Assembly: GCF_040581485.1 (NCBI RefSeq)
Contig: NC_090129.1
Span: 18,037,264 to 18,101,263 of the forward strand
Direction: 5' to 3'
DNA length: 64,000 nt
Source of the DNA: Linepithema humile
Taxonomy: Eukaryota > Arthropoda > Insecta > Hymenoptera > Formicidae
Position numbers and translations under genes: made by a program. Below the pieces are notes generated by a model. The model did no database searches. It had not been told where the DNA came from and saw only the letters and a program-made list of their open reading frames with translations. Every line of letters begins with the position of its first letter. Position 1 is the first letter of the stretch. Positions 11,397 to 24,675 of this stretch are shown piece after piece.

Positions 11397-14043
11397 CTGT
11401 AACCATAAAAGAAACGAATACCTCAATTATGAGCTCCTGTAAGGACGTCTTGCAAAACCTCTCTCGCGTTTTATAACCTACAACAGTCTTTTATTTTTAT
11501 TTCGAGCATTTCATCAAGCTTTAAGAGTTGCTCGTACGTATGTACATATCTGGAAATTACGATCATTTACGCGCGCGAACGCGCATTTGCACATTTTCCT
11601 TCTTTCTCTCGGATCTCCCCCTCGTTGCTCCAACATGCCTCACATCTTTTGCTTCAAGGATTTTCGCTAAGTTATTTCGAAATTTAATTCTCTGTTTTAT
11701 ACGTGGCACAATATAATAACGTAATAAGAATCTTTCTTTGTAAAAAGCTTATTGTAAAATACGATTTACCTCCGCCACGAAATAATATACAAATTTCTAA
11801 TGATATAAGTACGAATAATACGTGTGCTCCAAATTGTACGTAATTTAGGAATTATGAAATCATTATAATTTTGGTAAATTCAATATTCCATACCGAGCAC
11901 AAGAAAGCACACATCAGATATTATGTTTCTTATATTACGTTTTTTTTATATAACGTTGTACTACGTTACGAATTTCAGAATTATAAGAATAAGTTTGAAT
12001 CTGTGCTATAGCCCGATTGCATCTTTTCTACATTCCATTCCTTTGACGGTTCTACCTCGTATCGAATTGGTTTGCAATCTACGATCATCGAGGATCGCGC
12101 TGCCTGCGCCGACTGGAATCTGCGAGGATCTCTCTCTCGATCTCGATCCTTCCGTCGGCTGAGGACTCGTACTGTCCGCACCCCACGTAGGCCCGCCAAA
12201 TCCTGACAGACTTCCCTCCATTTACGGATCTTTCTTGCTGGTTTCATTTACGATTTATACGTGTAAACTATATCAGCTCGATCCTGAAGATCCGCGCACG
12301 TGATTGCAATTGATATCGATCGTCCATTGAATCCGTCCTTAATGAGTCTTCAAATTAGTCTTTTTCTCAAATTCACACAACCGAATTTCACAGTTTGTTT
12401 TGCACGAAGAGTTTTAGAAAATATATCGTCACTGCTGAAGTGTATTTGTTGAATTTCTCCCCAATTAATGCTAAGATTATTTAAAATATTCATACTGTAA
12501 AAAATATATATAATGTAAGACAATCTTGAGAATTAAATTCATTATTTATTTATTGCTGCTTAATTTTTATTTTAATATTAAATTATACTTATCACTAAAT
12601 TAGTCTAAATTATTTTTTTATTTGTTTGAAGCATGAGAAAATTACATTTTTATAAAGAAAGTAACTTGATGAATTTTTAAATAAAAAAAATTTATAAAAG
12701 CTTCGAAATTTAATAACACTTGTGCTTAAAGGAAATCTCTTAAAGGAAAATATTATCTCTCTAGAATTCTATTTTGCAAGAAATAAAGATTTTGGATAAA
12801 TTCATGAGTTTTAAAAATTAACGTCTGAAATTCTTCGCTTATCGACAATAAAAAAATAATGGTATTCAGTTAGACACAGGATGTGGCTATCATAATCTAG
12901 CTCAATTTCTAGTAGATACTAGTATAAACTGCATGACCCGATGTACATCTGTATAAACTTCACAATCTGACTTAATGCGAAATATTTTCCCAATTTCTAG
13001 ACCTGAGAATAGATTAAAAATTGTAAAATCGTTATCAAAGACGAAATAACGACTCAAATAACGAATTCACAAATATTCGCAATACTATTGTATATTTTTT
13101 GCTAAAAAATTTACGATAAAATATTTATTTTATAGTATTAAACTCTAACTTATTATATAAATTAATAGTATAAAATTATTTAGCCACGTAAACGTGCATG
13201 AAAAATACAAGCTCAAAAATTAACAGGGGAAATTTGTAGATAAACATATACAATTGTTATATAACATAATTGGCAAAATATAAAGTATAAAAGAAATTTA
13301 TAAAAGTGCAAAGAGCTTTGTACTCAGACAACAGCGCTCTCTTTATTTTCATCTTCAACAAGAAAAGGCGAATATATGCATCGTCGGGAATTAAGTTTCT
13401 TTTGGAAATACTTTGTTATTACGACATACATATTAATTTCAGAAAAAACACGAATTTTAAAGCATAAAAGAAAATACATTGTTTTTTTTAGGAAACTTGT
13501 TATGTTGATTTCATAACTTTTTTTATTTAAAAATTTTTATATTAGAGATCCGTAGGTCTTCCAAAACAGCGTTTTTAGATCATTATGTAACTTCGAATTT
13601 TAATCGAAAGAATTTTTGAAGTCTTTAGGCTTTCGAATTATAAAGAGTTCGGATTGCAGCATTTTGCTAATTATCGAAATTTTTTTCCACGAATCTTAAA
13701 AATCATTGTCTATATCAAACATTCCCAAATCATTATATTCTTACGTTTTTAGTCAAACATACATCACCCATGCATTAGAAATAAAATCTAAAAGCAATTC
13801 TTCATTCACTGCATAATTTATTCTTCCCTAGAAATTGTATCGACGATTTTGGAGGTTGAAAAATGTCGAGAAATAAGAGACCTCGGTAGCACAGCGACAG
13901 AAAAAGCCCGATGCAAAGCAGCGTCGTGTAATGGAAAAGGGCCGGGCGAGAGGGAGATGATGATTCGCACGTGTGCGTGTGCGTGTATGAAAGCAAGGAT
14001 TTGGTGCGCGGCCGGCCCGTCTAGATATATCACCCGAGTGCGC

Positions 14044-14054
14044 TCTTCTCTCTC

Positions 14055-14098
<44 letters not shown>

Positions 14099-14110
14099 GC
14101 TCTCTCTCTC
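14044..14110. repeat. (CT)n microsatellite
   Basis: A nearly pure CT dinucleotide run with single interruptions, inside a small CpG-rich island at about 13.9-14.4 kb. GA/CT repeats in insect promoters can bind GAGA-type factors; no such role is shown here. Confidence 0.9.
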
Positions 14111-15529
14111 GTCCGGCAACTCTAGCGCCACAAGCAGAGCGTCGAGGCGCTTGCACCATACATACGCGGCCGAACATTACATAACCGAGAACGATGAACC
14201 CAGAGTACAGTCACCCGGCACGCTCGCATCTTCGACGTGCGTCATGCGGAGAGCGCAGCGTGCAGCGGCACAACAGCGGACAGTACGCTATACCTGGAAC
14301 CCCGAAATCGAAACGATTGCACTTCGCTGCACCGGTGTATTGTTGCGATTACTTATACAATTCTCTTAGATATTTACACATAAATGACGCACGTACCGTC
14401 GCTGGCTTCGTAAGATCGCCAATATAAAATAATATCGCTATGGATTCAAACGTTACGTCAAATTAAAGTTGAATATATATTTAATGAAATGAGACAATTA
14501 CGTTAAAGCTTATATTTATTGTGAAGTAATGCTTAAGTTATCTGCAGTTGTTTTTGAAGAGCTTTCTGATATTCTTTTTATTGAGCTTTTCGTATTATTT
14601 TGCATTATTACTTTTGTTATCTTCGATTTGTCTCATTAATCTTCTTTTTCATAATTGCCAGAGTGGTTAATGTAGCAAAACTTTTTTTATTATTTTATAC
14701 ACGAATGGCTGCATCGTAAAGTGCAATTTTTTGTTCGATCCACCTTATGTTCTTACGTGGCAATGACTATCTCTGTTCCTTTTTCTAGATTGCATAGTAT
14801 TTATTACGACAATATTATATTTGCGCAATGCTCACATAATATGTCGCATTGTTGCATTTCTTTGATTAATTTAATAATTTAATAATTTTTAGTAATTTAA
14901 TTTTTACATTTTTATTTATAACACAAGATTTTGATCGTGCAGAAATAAAATATATACATAATTTGTCTGTCACTAGACAGTTATTTTAATTTTCAAAACT
15001 ATTACCCGATTATTTTATTCGGTATAGCACACTTTACCAGATCAAATTTATAAAAAGACGTATCTCGCGCCAGAACATATGATAAATAAATTCTTTCTGC
15101 AAGTTATATATAGCTCTTCAGTCGAAATTGTTGCAATGCCACTTTACGGAAGTGCAAAAAACAATTTTGGCAAATAGTATTGAACATTTTTTGTGTAATA
15201 TTTTTTGAACAATATCTCGAACAAAGCACAAATAATTGCAACTGCCATATAAATATTGCTTTCGAAATCTTTCAGGTTTACTATGTATATTGCGATATTT
15301 GGTCGTCAACTTTGCGCAAAAGCTTGAAGAAATTTCTAGACATCCTGGAAGGATGCATCCTACGGATACATTCATTACACTAATTGGTGCAATACAGCGT
15401 GCAAAAAATTTCACGTATCATTAGAAACGTAGAATTTGAAAAAAAAATGTTAGATATGAACTTCTCATAGTAGCGAAGTAAGATTTAATTTTTTTCACTA
15501 TTTTATCTATCAAGATGAGCGATGTTGTG

Positions 15530-16860
15530 CACTGTGCGGTCACGCGACGCGAATAGCGCGCAAATCGCGCAGCACGCGCAAGCGCGACGAAAAGCATAGA
15601 AGTACACGCGCGTACACGTATACACGCGCGAGAGCGAGCGCACGCGCGCTCTTCTTCACGATTTTCCACCTGGAGACTTTCCAGACACGCAACTTGATCG
15701 CACTTCGCGTTCTCGCTGCATACGTTTCACACGTACACGCGTACACATAGAAGTACACTACTCGCGTGAGCTCGCGAGATTTTTGCACGACGAATAGACG
15801 TACAGAGCAGTAGTCCCGCCAGATAGAAAGTGGAAAAAGACAGTGTGGATTTTTGCAAATCGATTCTCATCGATAAGATGGACAACTTGGTTGGATGTGA
15901 CGGACTTCCGCTCCGCGCTCGTGCGTTCGCAGAAGACCACGATGGCGAGAAAATCCCGGAGGGCGTCACAGAGAAATCGGTGCAATGACGAATAGGAGAT
16001 GAAACAAAAGAAGGAAGAGAGCGTGAAAATAGGGGGCGGAGAGGAAGCGGGAAAATGTACGTGTAATATTAACACATGTCACGGCGTGGGAACACTCGCG
16101 GCCGCACTCCTCAGATTTCTTTGCTCGATTGAGAATTTCGGGAGGCACCCGGAGCATGTACGATTGTGAGTCGAGAGCGAGCTTACACACGCGGCGCGAC
16201 TGTCCTCTCTCTCTCTTTTTCTCCCACTGCTCTTCGATCTCTCTTGCGAGAAGAACACCGATCTTTCTCGTACGCGCGCGTGGCCGGAAAAACTCGCGGA
16301 AAGTCCACGACTGACGGTATGAATATTTCGGGGGTTTTGACGAGCCGAGACGGTAGCAACGTGTCAGACGAAGAAGGAGAAAAGAGTGCGTACACGCCCG
16401 CGCGCGCCACACAAAAAGAAAGAGAAAGAGAAAATGTCAGCGTGAAAGACAGAGACGGAACGTGTGCGAACTAAAAGGAAGGAGAGAAAGGGAGAGAATG
16501 ATAGACAGAGAGAGACGGAAAGAGGTGTTTTTCGGGGACCGGCGTTAGCGGGCTGGCATCTCACAATATGTCAAAGCACCCCGCGCGCCCCCCTACATCG
16601 CGCGACGATGCGGCGGGTCACTGAACTGCGCGCCTTCGCTGATGACGACCGAGTGCCTCACCCTTTGCTCCCTCCGCCCCTCTTACCCGTACCACCAACG
16701 CCACACGGCCCCCACCGCCCCCGCGCAACGCGGAGACCGACGAATGCCGTCGGCAGCAACCGATCATTGTCGAAGACAACCGAAAACCGCACCGGGCGGA
16801 TTACGAGCGCAGCGCGCGCTTTCTGATCTCGACTCGTGCGACGCGTTTGCTTTATTAGCG
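15530..16860. other. CpG-rich island with GA/CT-rich tracts
   Basis: A stretch of about 1.3 kb that contrasts sharply with its AT-rich surroundings, with repeated CGCG, ACGCG and GAGCG words. It is open in several frames on both strands at once, which is expected from composition and is not evidence of coding. It continues less densely to about 18.1 kb through a C/T-rich segment (about 17.48-17.84 kb). It may be a regulatory element or an unmarked promoter. Confidence 0.4.
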
Positions 16861-17960
16861 CGCCTTGTTAAGGTCACTAGCGTGCTACCTAAATGCACGC
16901 GCGTATCGTGTTTCCTGCATCGGAAACGCGGCTCGCGTAATTTGGGGATTTCATTGGCGAGGATAGACGGCTTTTTGATCTTCGTTTTCTGCAGCGGAAA
17001 TGAGAAATTTACTCACGAAAGTAAGGAATGGAAGGAAGTATATAGTTGGCATTTTTTTCAAGCAGCTCAACTAGAGATTTTTTTCAATAACAATTTAGAT
17101 GAATGTGATTTCCGGAACACATACAATTTTTAATATTAAAAATTTACAATATTTCTATTTACTACGTTTTCATTTCTGTTTTAAAGAGATATACTTCTAA
17201 AATTACAATCATCTTGACAACTATCAGTTTGGATAAATAGTATGTTTACACGTTGACAAATAAAATTCTTCGTTAATTAATGGGACATAAATTAACGTCC
17301 TATTGTTGACTATGTGTTTTTCTTAAATAAGAGCTAGGCTGGAGTCTAGGGCGCCTGAAAGCGATCTGATTTTGCGAAGCGGCAGCATTCAGTTGATTTT
17401 ATCTCTAGAAATTCCTGTTCTCTATGTATATATTATACACTCGGTTTCCCTGCTGACATCATTATCTTATTTCGTCCCTTCTTCATCCTTTCGTATCCTT
17501 TCCACTTACGTTCACATCACCCCTTATTCCGTGCTCTGTTCTCGTATGCACCCTCTCGTCCCTCACTTTTCTCTCATTTCCCGACACTCTCTGCTCTTTC
17601 CCAAACACGCGCCGGTTTTATCCCCACTATCTGCCGACCGCACGCCGTTCTTTCCACGCCATTTTACTCCGTCCTTCTCTCCTCGTTCCCTCATCGCTAT
17701 TCTCCCTTCCCTCCTCGTCGTTCCTCATTGTCCTCGCTCGCCTCCCCGTCCCCTCCCTTCTCGCACTCGCCGCTCACTCCGAGCGATTTCCTCCACTCTC
17801 CCTCTCGCCCTCGCCGTCTCCCTTTCGCTCCTTCGCTCATTTATTGCATAACCGTGCACGAGGTTGCCAACCTGCGCCGCGTAATACTCTATAAATACGT
17901 TTCGCAAATAAATATTCGCGTGACGACGATATGCATGCGTGCGAGTCGGCGGTTGCAAGG

Positions 17961-17985
17961 CGTCGTCGTCGTCGTCGTCGTCGCC
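17961..17985. repeat. (CGT)n trinucleotide repeat
   Basis: About eight CGT units in a CpG-rich segment. No coding context is supported on either strand. Confidence 0.85.
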
Positions 17986-18621
17986 GCCGGTCCGCCTTTC
18001 CTGCCTTGGAATTCAGTGTACGAGATCGCACGATATCGCGAATAGGGAAGATAAGCCGGTTTTTGATAACGAGATGCGCACCAGTGTCTGCGCGTACTGG
18101 TCATGTTTATATTGCATGTTGTTTTGGAAACGAGGATAGGACATTGATCCCAGTCATTATCATTAATTTTGCCGCGCGCGTTTGACATTCTTTAAATAAA
18201 AATGAGTTATTTTTGGTACTATAAATTTTTTATACATTTTGACATCTTAGACAAACTAGAATCAATCTAAATCAATTAATTCTTGGAATACCATAAGTTC
18301 TTATTGCTATAAATTCTTAGTTCCACACAGTTGTAGTATATTAGATTCTTAGTATTTCAAACATTTGCTAATATAAACTCTTGTAAAAGGATTTGAAAGA
18401 TAGATCCATATCATACAATAAAAAACAATGTTATAACAATTTACATTAATATCATTTATATTAAAATTGTACGGACAAAAAATGCACAAGATGAATTACT
18501 CTCATAAGCATTATAATTAACAACTGCGGTCGTTCTGACATACCTAATGTTGATTAATGTAACTGACAAAGATATGACCATTTTTCAGACTGGGCCGCAT
18601 AACTACTCGAACGTAATGCAG

Positions 18622-18645
18622 ATATGTCCGAGTGCAAAGGGTTAA
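18622..18645. mobile_element. piggyBac-like terminus remnant (TTAA flank)
   Basis: Read on the minus strand, the sequence is TTAA followed by CCCTTTGCACTCGGACAT. TTAA target sites next to CCC-starting inverted termini are the mark of piggyBac-family elements and their MITEs. A possible opposite end with TTAA at about 18.52 kb matches poorly, so the element, if real, is small and degraded. No transposase sequence is present. Confidence 0.35.
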
Positions 18646-20610
18646 CGTCGCCGCTTGCTCACTCGTTCGCTCGCGTTCGCGTAACGCGCGGGCTGACGTC
18701 ACTTTTGACCGGCCCCGAGACGACGAACTTTAAGACAAGCGTTTCCGAGTGGCATAATAAACGTCGAACTCGTAATTCGTGCCAAGTCCGCTCGTAACGT
18801 CGTAACCGCGGTATAGCAATACGCTTCGTGCATGTGTCGCGCGTCATCTCGGAAAGCTCGCGAGGTTCAACGACTCTCCGGCTATTATCCGACGTACGAG
18901 CGACGCGCATTGTTTGGCGAACGATCGTAGGCGATACGCCGAGATTTCGACGACGCAGATCGTGACAACTAAACGACTATCCTTATTAACCCATTTCTGC
19001 ATTGAAGTAGATAGATAAGTAGATAAGTAGAAAGATTACGTAGAAATGCGAAATTGTGTAAAAATTTTGTCATGCACCAAAATGTCTTTTATGACTTTTT
19101 TCAGAAAAATATAAATTTTGAATAGATAGCTGTTTATATAATTTATGTATATTATTTTAGTATATATACAAACATTCTAAAGACCCTTTTCTTTATTAAC
19201 GTTAAAAGCAATTCATAAAATTAAACGCCCAATTAAAAAAATATGATATTTTTTCTTCAATAATAAATCTTTTGCAAATAAAAATAATATAAATATAAAT
19301 TTTTCAAAGTTAAATATATCTTTTTGTATATTTTCGATACTTTTTCCCCTGATCCACAATTGTAATATCAAATTAAATAATTATTATATGTATATTTGGA
19401 ATTAAAATTATTATTATATCAATAAAAATAAACTCATACAATAAAACATCTCAGTTCCTTATTAACTCTTTCAATCTAAAAGAAAGAAATATAAAAACTC
19501 GACATTTTTCCATTAATTTGCATTTTAATATTATTTTATCTAATCTCCTGGTTATTAAAATGAGACCTACTTTGCAATACGTAATAATCGATAAAAATTT
19601 AACCACATTTAACAAAAATTTAACTAAGATATAGGAATTAAAAATGTTATTTCGTTAAAAATTTTTTTAAATAATACAAGCTTCGTATTATTAAACAAAA
19701 ATAAAGCTTTAAATCAAACTTATTGTGAAATCAAGTAAATCTCAATAAAAAAATTAAATATCTTGGAATCATCTGAGCGCGTCATGCCATTCATATTAAT
19801 ATCTGCTATTAAACATCATATTGAAACTAAAAACGATTACTATGACGAGTTACAAGTACAAACTCGTTATTAATATTGTTATATATCATCCAATTTAAAA
19901 AATATTTCTCGTCGATTAGTTATCAATTCTGAATGTTTATCAATAACGTCACACTGATGCAAACTTGGTACTCGATAATAATGTTATTTTTCTGATGTAC
20001 GATGTATTTGTGGAATAATGAGAATATAATCGTCACGATTTTTCGTGTTAACAGTAGAACTACTAAAGCGGTCCAAATGACTGGTTTGTAATTTCTTATA
20101 ACAATTATTTAAATTTACAATTTACGACACTTTCTGAATTTTTCTGATTTTTGTCGTAATGTATAAATTAAACCGATCAATTCAATTTCTCTCTCTTCAT
20201 CCCTTTTTAAAAAAGAAATAAAAATAGATATATATTAATCATCGGTAGTTCTAATGTTAAGTTTTAGATGTATTTAATTGATAGAGTGATAAAAAAAATG
20301 AATATATTAATAATATACTGATATATGAGATATATTCAATTCTATATTATTACACATTTCTCGTTTAAGTTAGTTTCGATTTTTTGAATTTGTGCGATAT
20401 CACTGTAAAGTTAGTTTTAATGCATTTTATAATTAAATAATGATGATTTTTAATTAATTCGTTAAATTATGTCATTTTCTATTATTATGTTTAAGAGAAT
20501 TAATTTTCTCTTAGCGGTATATCGGTGATTATTATAAGTTGATATGTATTCTTAGGAGACTATCATATATAAATAACAGTATTTTCTCTGTCGCGTGTGC
20601 TGTGACTTAC

Positions 20611-20685
20611 CTTCATACCGATTGCTTTGCGCGCTGACCTACATTCAGGTCGAGATTCACGCTGCACTCGCTATGGCCATGCACT
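20611..20685 (-). other. Candidate non-coding first exon with TATA box and strong donor
   Basis: On the minus strand a TATATATAG box (about 20720-20710) is followed, roughly 100 bases later, by a strong donor GAAG|GTAAGTCAC at 20611/20610. The start of transcription is assumed to be about 30 bases after the TATA box. No ATG in this segment opens a frame that joins correctly to HR3 exon 2, and the joining frame carries a TAG. If used, it would therefore be untranslated or belong to another transcript. Confidence 0.25.
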
Positions 20686-22119
20686 CGCTCTATGAATGCA
20701 CTCTATGAACTATATATATATTGCACTACGAGAAATCAGGCACAACAATCGTCTTTAAATCTTATAAAAACGGCACTCAAGTTTTCAAATTAAGTTATAA
20801 AAGCGTATGTTTGTGCGCAGACATGCTATATTAATTTTTTGTATTAAAATTCAAATATATTATGTGAAAACTTTCAATAATATTATTAATCTGATAAGTT
20901 TATAATTCAATCCTATTCAATCATGTTAATTCAATCCCACAAATAAAATAGTATTGCATTTCTATTAACAGCACGGAAAAATTCTATTTTATAGTGGTCA
21001 CTGCTTACAATTACTATTAAAATTTGTCGAGTTCTTTTTCTAAAGTTTATAATTCCTCTTGTTTGTTAAGTAACTTTATTTATATTTCTTCATTTCTTTC
21101 TGTCACCCACACAATATTATGTTTATCCATCTATGTACCAAATTTTATATGCAATGAAAAGTTTGTCGAAACAATCGTTTTTGTTTTCGTTTGATACAGA
21201 TTTGTATGATACAGATATTCAATTTCGTTTGATACAGAAATTGTTATACAGTATTTAATCAGAGTGATTCTTTCCCCTAGCTTTACGTACATAATAAGTT
21301 ATATCTGCAAAAATATATCGACAATTTGATAATGATTGTCACTGTATTATTGTAGTGTCGGATTTAAATTTTAAATTTTGATTTGATTTTGAAGTTTGAA
21401 GAATTAAATTGGAACTTTTTACCAGTTGACCTGTATATCTATAAATATCGTACCTGTAATTATATTATCTATAAATATTTATTGTTCAAGAATTTATAAA
21501 GCAATATAATATATATAAAATATTACCTGTGTGTATATATTATAAATATACATCTTTCAAAATAATGTTAGAATAATTGAGTGTTAGTATTCAATTGTCA
21601 TGAATCAGCACGAGTGACTATTCCAATGAGGTCAGTTATAAAAATCTATAATAAATGTTTTATTTTTGATACTTTTGAAAATACTTTCGATGAATAATTT
21701 CCATACTAATAAAGTCAGTTAAAAACCAAAAAGCTGAAAACATTGAAAATAATTGTTGCAGTGAGATCAGTTTTGAATTTAATGATAAAAGAATTATATT
21801 CCCGATATTTCTTTCATGAAAATATCATCGGGATAAAGTAATTTAATTGATGAATTTTTTAAATAATTTTAGTTATTGTTTCCAAATTTTGTATTTTTCT
21901 TTTTTCGAATATTTAAATCATATAATAGAATTAAAGTTAAAGACAAGCCTCTTTAAATAAACATCTTTTTGGATAATCTAAGTATTATTAATAAAATATT
22001 AATTTTTAAAAATATTTTTTCTTGTAATTTAGAGACCTATGATTATTTATCCAATTGCATCCTGTTAAGGGAAACATTTCAGTGAGTAAAGGATTTAAAA
22101 ACAAAAATGATTGATATTA

Positions 22120-22371
22120 CACTGAGAGAAAAGAATAATTGCAGTAATCACAATCTGCATCTGTTTTTTGGCGCCAACCGTATATATATATATATTTTTA
22201 TTATTTTCCTAAAAGTATTTTAACTATATGGTTGGTTATATGATTGGCAATACTATACGTATAAGGTTATTATTACTAAAAATATAGTAATAATTCTAAA
22301 AACGAGTATTCTGACTATAATTATAGTCCCTGCAATTATAGTTCCAAATATCACGTACTTTCTTCTCAGTG
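22120..22371. mobile_element. MITE-like element with inverted termini and TA flanks
   Basis: The left end reads TA-CACTGAGAGAAAAG and the right end, read on the minus strand, reads TA-CACTGAGAAGAAAG. That gives inverted termini of about 15 bp with one small shift, flanked by TA on both sides, over 252 bp. TA duplications are typical of Tc1/mariner-type and some other cut-and-paste elements. The interior is AT-rich, has no open frame for a transposase and contains internal hairpin words (TTATTATTACT / AGTAATAAT). It is therefore a non-autonomous element. The exact superfamily is not determined. Confidence 0.65.
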
Positions 22372-24510
22372 TAATAGTAGTTCCGGCTAGAAGCTTGTAT
22401 CATTATCGACCAGTACGGTATGACCGATTTCAATAGAGTTATGCAACTCTCTCGACTTTGCGCCACTTTGCAAGAGATGCAACCGGCAGCAGACGGCCCA
22501 ATGGGCCTTACATACGGAGCAGCACTGCTCTCACTCCCTCGAAGAGGTCTCGCTCGGCCGCAGACAAGAATGACCGTTACAGTTTCCTTAAGAGAAGCCT
22601 CAGATGTAGCAATGCTTACGACATCGATGGCCACAGGTACATGTACACGCGGGCCAGAGTCGACCGATCGAAAGACGCGCGCTGCCAAGATCGTCCGGCA
22701 TTTGAAACGATTTTCGGATTTGGGCCGGACGGGACGCGAATAGCTACTTCATGTAGCATATAGCGAACGCGTCTCTAAACAGCACTGCACTTCGTTATGT
22801 ATGCGTCCGGATGATTGCAAATCTATTTTTGCTCGGCTTCCTGGAGGAGCGCTCCTGTGTACAATCAATCTGTCTCTCCAAGATATTGACAACGGACATG
22901 TACACTTTAAATCTAACAGTAAAGAGTGCCGTGGATGTAAAAGCAGTTTTCGTATAGATATAATTTTCAACCACGCGTGAGTTGTCATTCTTAAAATGTT
23001 CTCTGCTTTGATTTTGCTTTCGTCGCTTCTGATTCACGAAACGATAGTGATGTTTCTGCAGTGAGGCAATGCTTTATAAATATTATATGTTTGATAAAGT
23101 TTTAAGAATTATCAATATGAAAAGTATGAATGAGATTTCGCTTTATCGTGAACGATCGCAACAGATCTTGTCGCGTCTCGACGTGCTCGGCGACGAGACG
23201 ACTGCGCTATATCGTGTTATAATGAGCACGTTGTCATCTGGGAACATCGACCTTTACTTTTTGGCATTTCGCTCTCGTGTACTAGGATCATGATTATATT
23301 GACCGCTTGCTCATCAGAATAACTTCAGTGCGACAGAGACCTTCTGTCTCATAGATTGTCAGTTGTGTTAACTTTTGCTTATAGATATATAAATCCCACT
23401 ATTATTTAGTTGACTATTGCAAATTTAAAATATATCTGAAATCTATGTTAGATAACATCTTAAAATTTTTGAATTATTTGAAATACAAAAAAAAACTTTA
23501 CAGTTCATAAAAATAATATAAATATAAAAATTATAGATAAAAATTAGAAATAATAAGAATTATTTATGAAAAGAGAATAGGTAGAAAAATTTCGACATTA
23601 GTAACAAATATGTATAAAACAGAAATAAGAAAGCGAGACAAATCACAGCACGAATGGCAAATGCGAATTCATTACAATATAGTGTTCATTTTCATTGACA
23701 ACTCGGTTTGCGGTTTTAGACGATGGTCACTTCGGATGACAACGGCATATCGACATGGTATAGTCTTCCATTATCCACTTCGTGCAACAAGGAAGACATA
23801 TTTCATAAGTCCACCGACACAATCTTGCACCTATTGTTCTTTATTCTTGTGCATTCTCGTCACTGTGTTGCGATAGAGCAGCGCGCGCTCGTCAGGAAGT
23901 AGATATATAAAACTTAAGTCCTATCATTCAAGAAAATGATAACTTTGATTCAATTGATTTGTGTGGAACAAAATTGCGATTTTGGGTCTAGTATGATTGA
24001 AAACTTGATATAAAATTGTGTTATATTCTTAAATAAAATTATTTTAATAAACAATAAAAGATTTGTAAAATATTATTTTATATCGTTTATAAAATTGTAT
24101 TTATTAAAATAATAATAGAGCATTTTTTTCTTTTGAAATAAATAAGCAGCGTCCAGGAAAACAGCTTATCTGAAAGTTTCTTTTCTTTAATACTTATATA
24201 TAATGTTGACTTATGTTAAGTTTTTAACTTCTTACTTCATTGTAGAAGTAAAATAATTGTTTTCATCTTTGTTATCTATTAAGTTTTTTCAATAAATTGG
24301 CCATCTTAAATTATTGGATGATATTGTCGAACATCTATCGATAATCTATTCATAAGATGACTTTTTTTTTTATTTTAAAATGATTCAATTCAAAAGTATG
24401 AATGGGAAAATAGAAATAATCGTTTCGTAAATTCAGATTTCGGAGGATTCGGATACGTAATTCATTAAGAATAATTCTATGTGAAAAAGAGATATAAATC
24501 ATTTCAAGTG

Positions 24511-24675
24511 ATGTTTCTCACGTTAATAACATGCCTTTTCTTATACTCAATTATACATGTGTCTTATGCCATTGCGTTGTATTCTTCATCGTCATTGCAA
24601 TCGACGAAGAAAGACAGTACGAATCATGTAGCGTTCATTGGCGGGTATCGAGCCGTAACGATTCAATGTCGATGA
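24511..24675 (+). CDS. Small open frame with signal-peptide-like start (doubtful)
   Basis: From ATG at 24511 the frame reads MFLTLITCLFLYSIIHVSYA followed by about 34 mostly polar residues, ending in TGA. The first 20 residues have the hydrophobic core and small residues before a plausible cleavage point that a signal peptide needs. No family is recognised, no splice sites are evident, and hydrophobic chance frames are common in T-rich DNA. Confidence 0.12.
   Translation: MFLTLITCLFLYSIIHVSYAIALYSSSSLQSTKKDSTNHVAFIGGYRAVTIQCR

Noticed and set aside
22420..22763. Overlapping open frames on both strands next to the MITE
   Set aside because: Three frames are open together in a GC-richer patch; none reads as a transposase or known protein.
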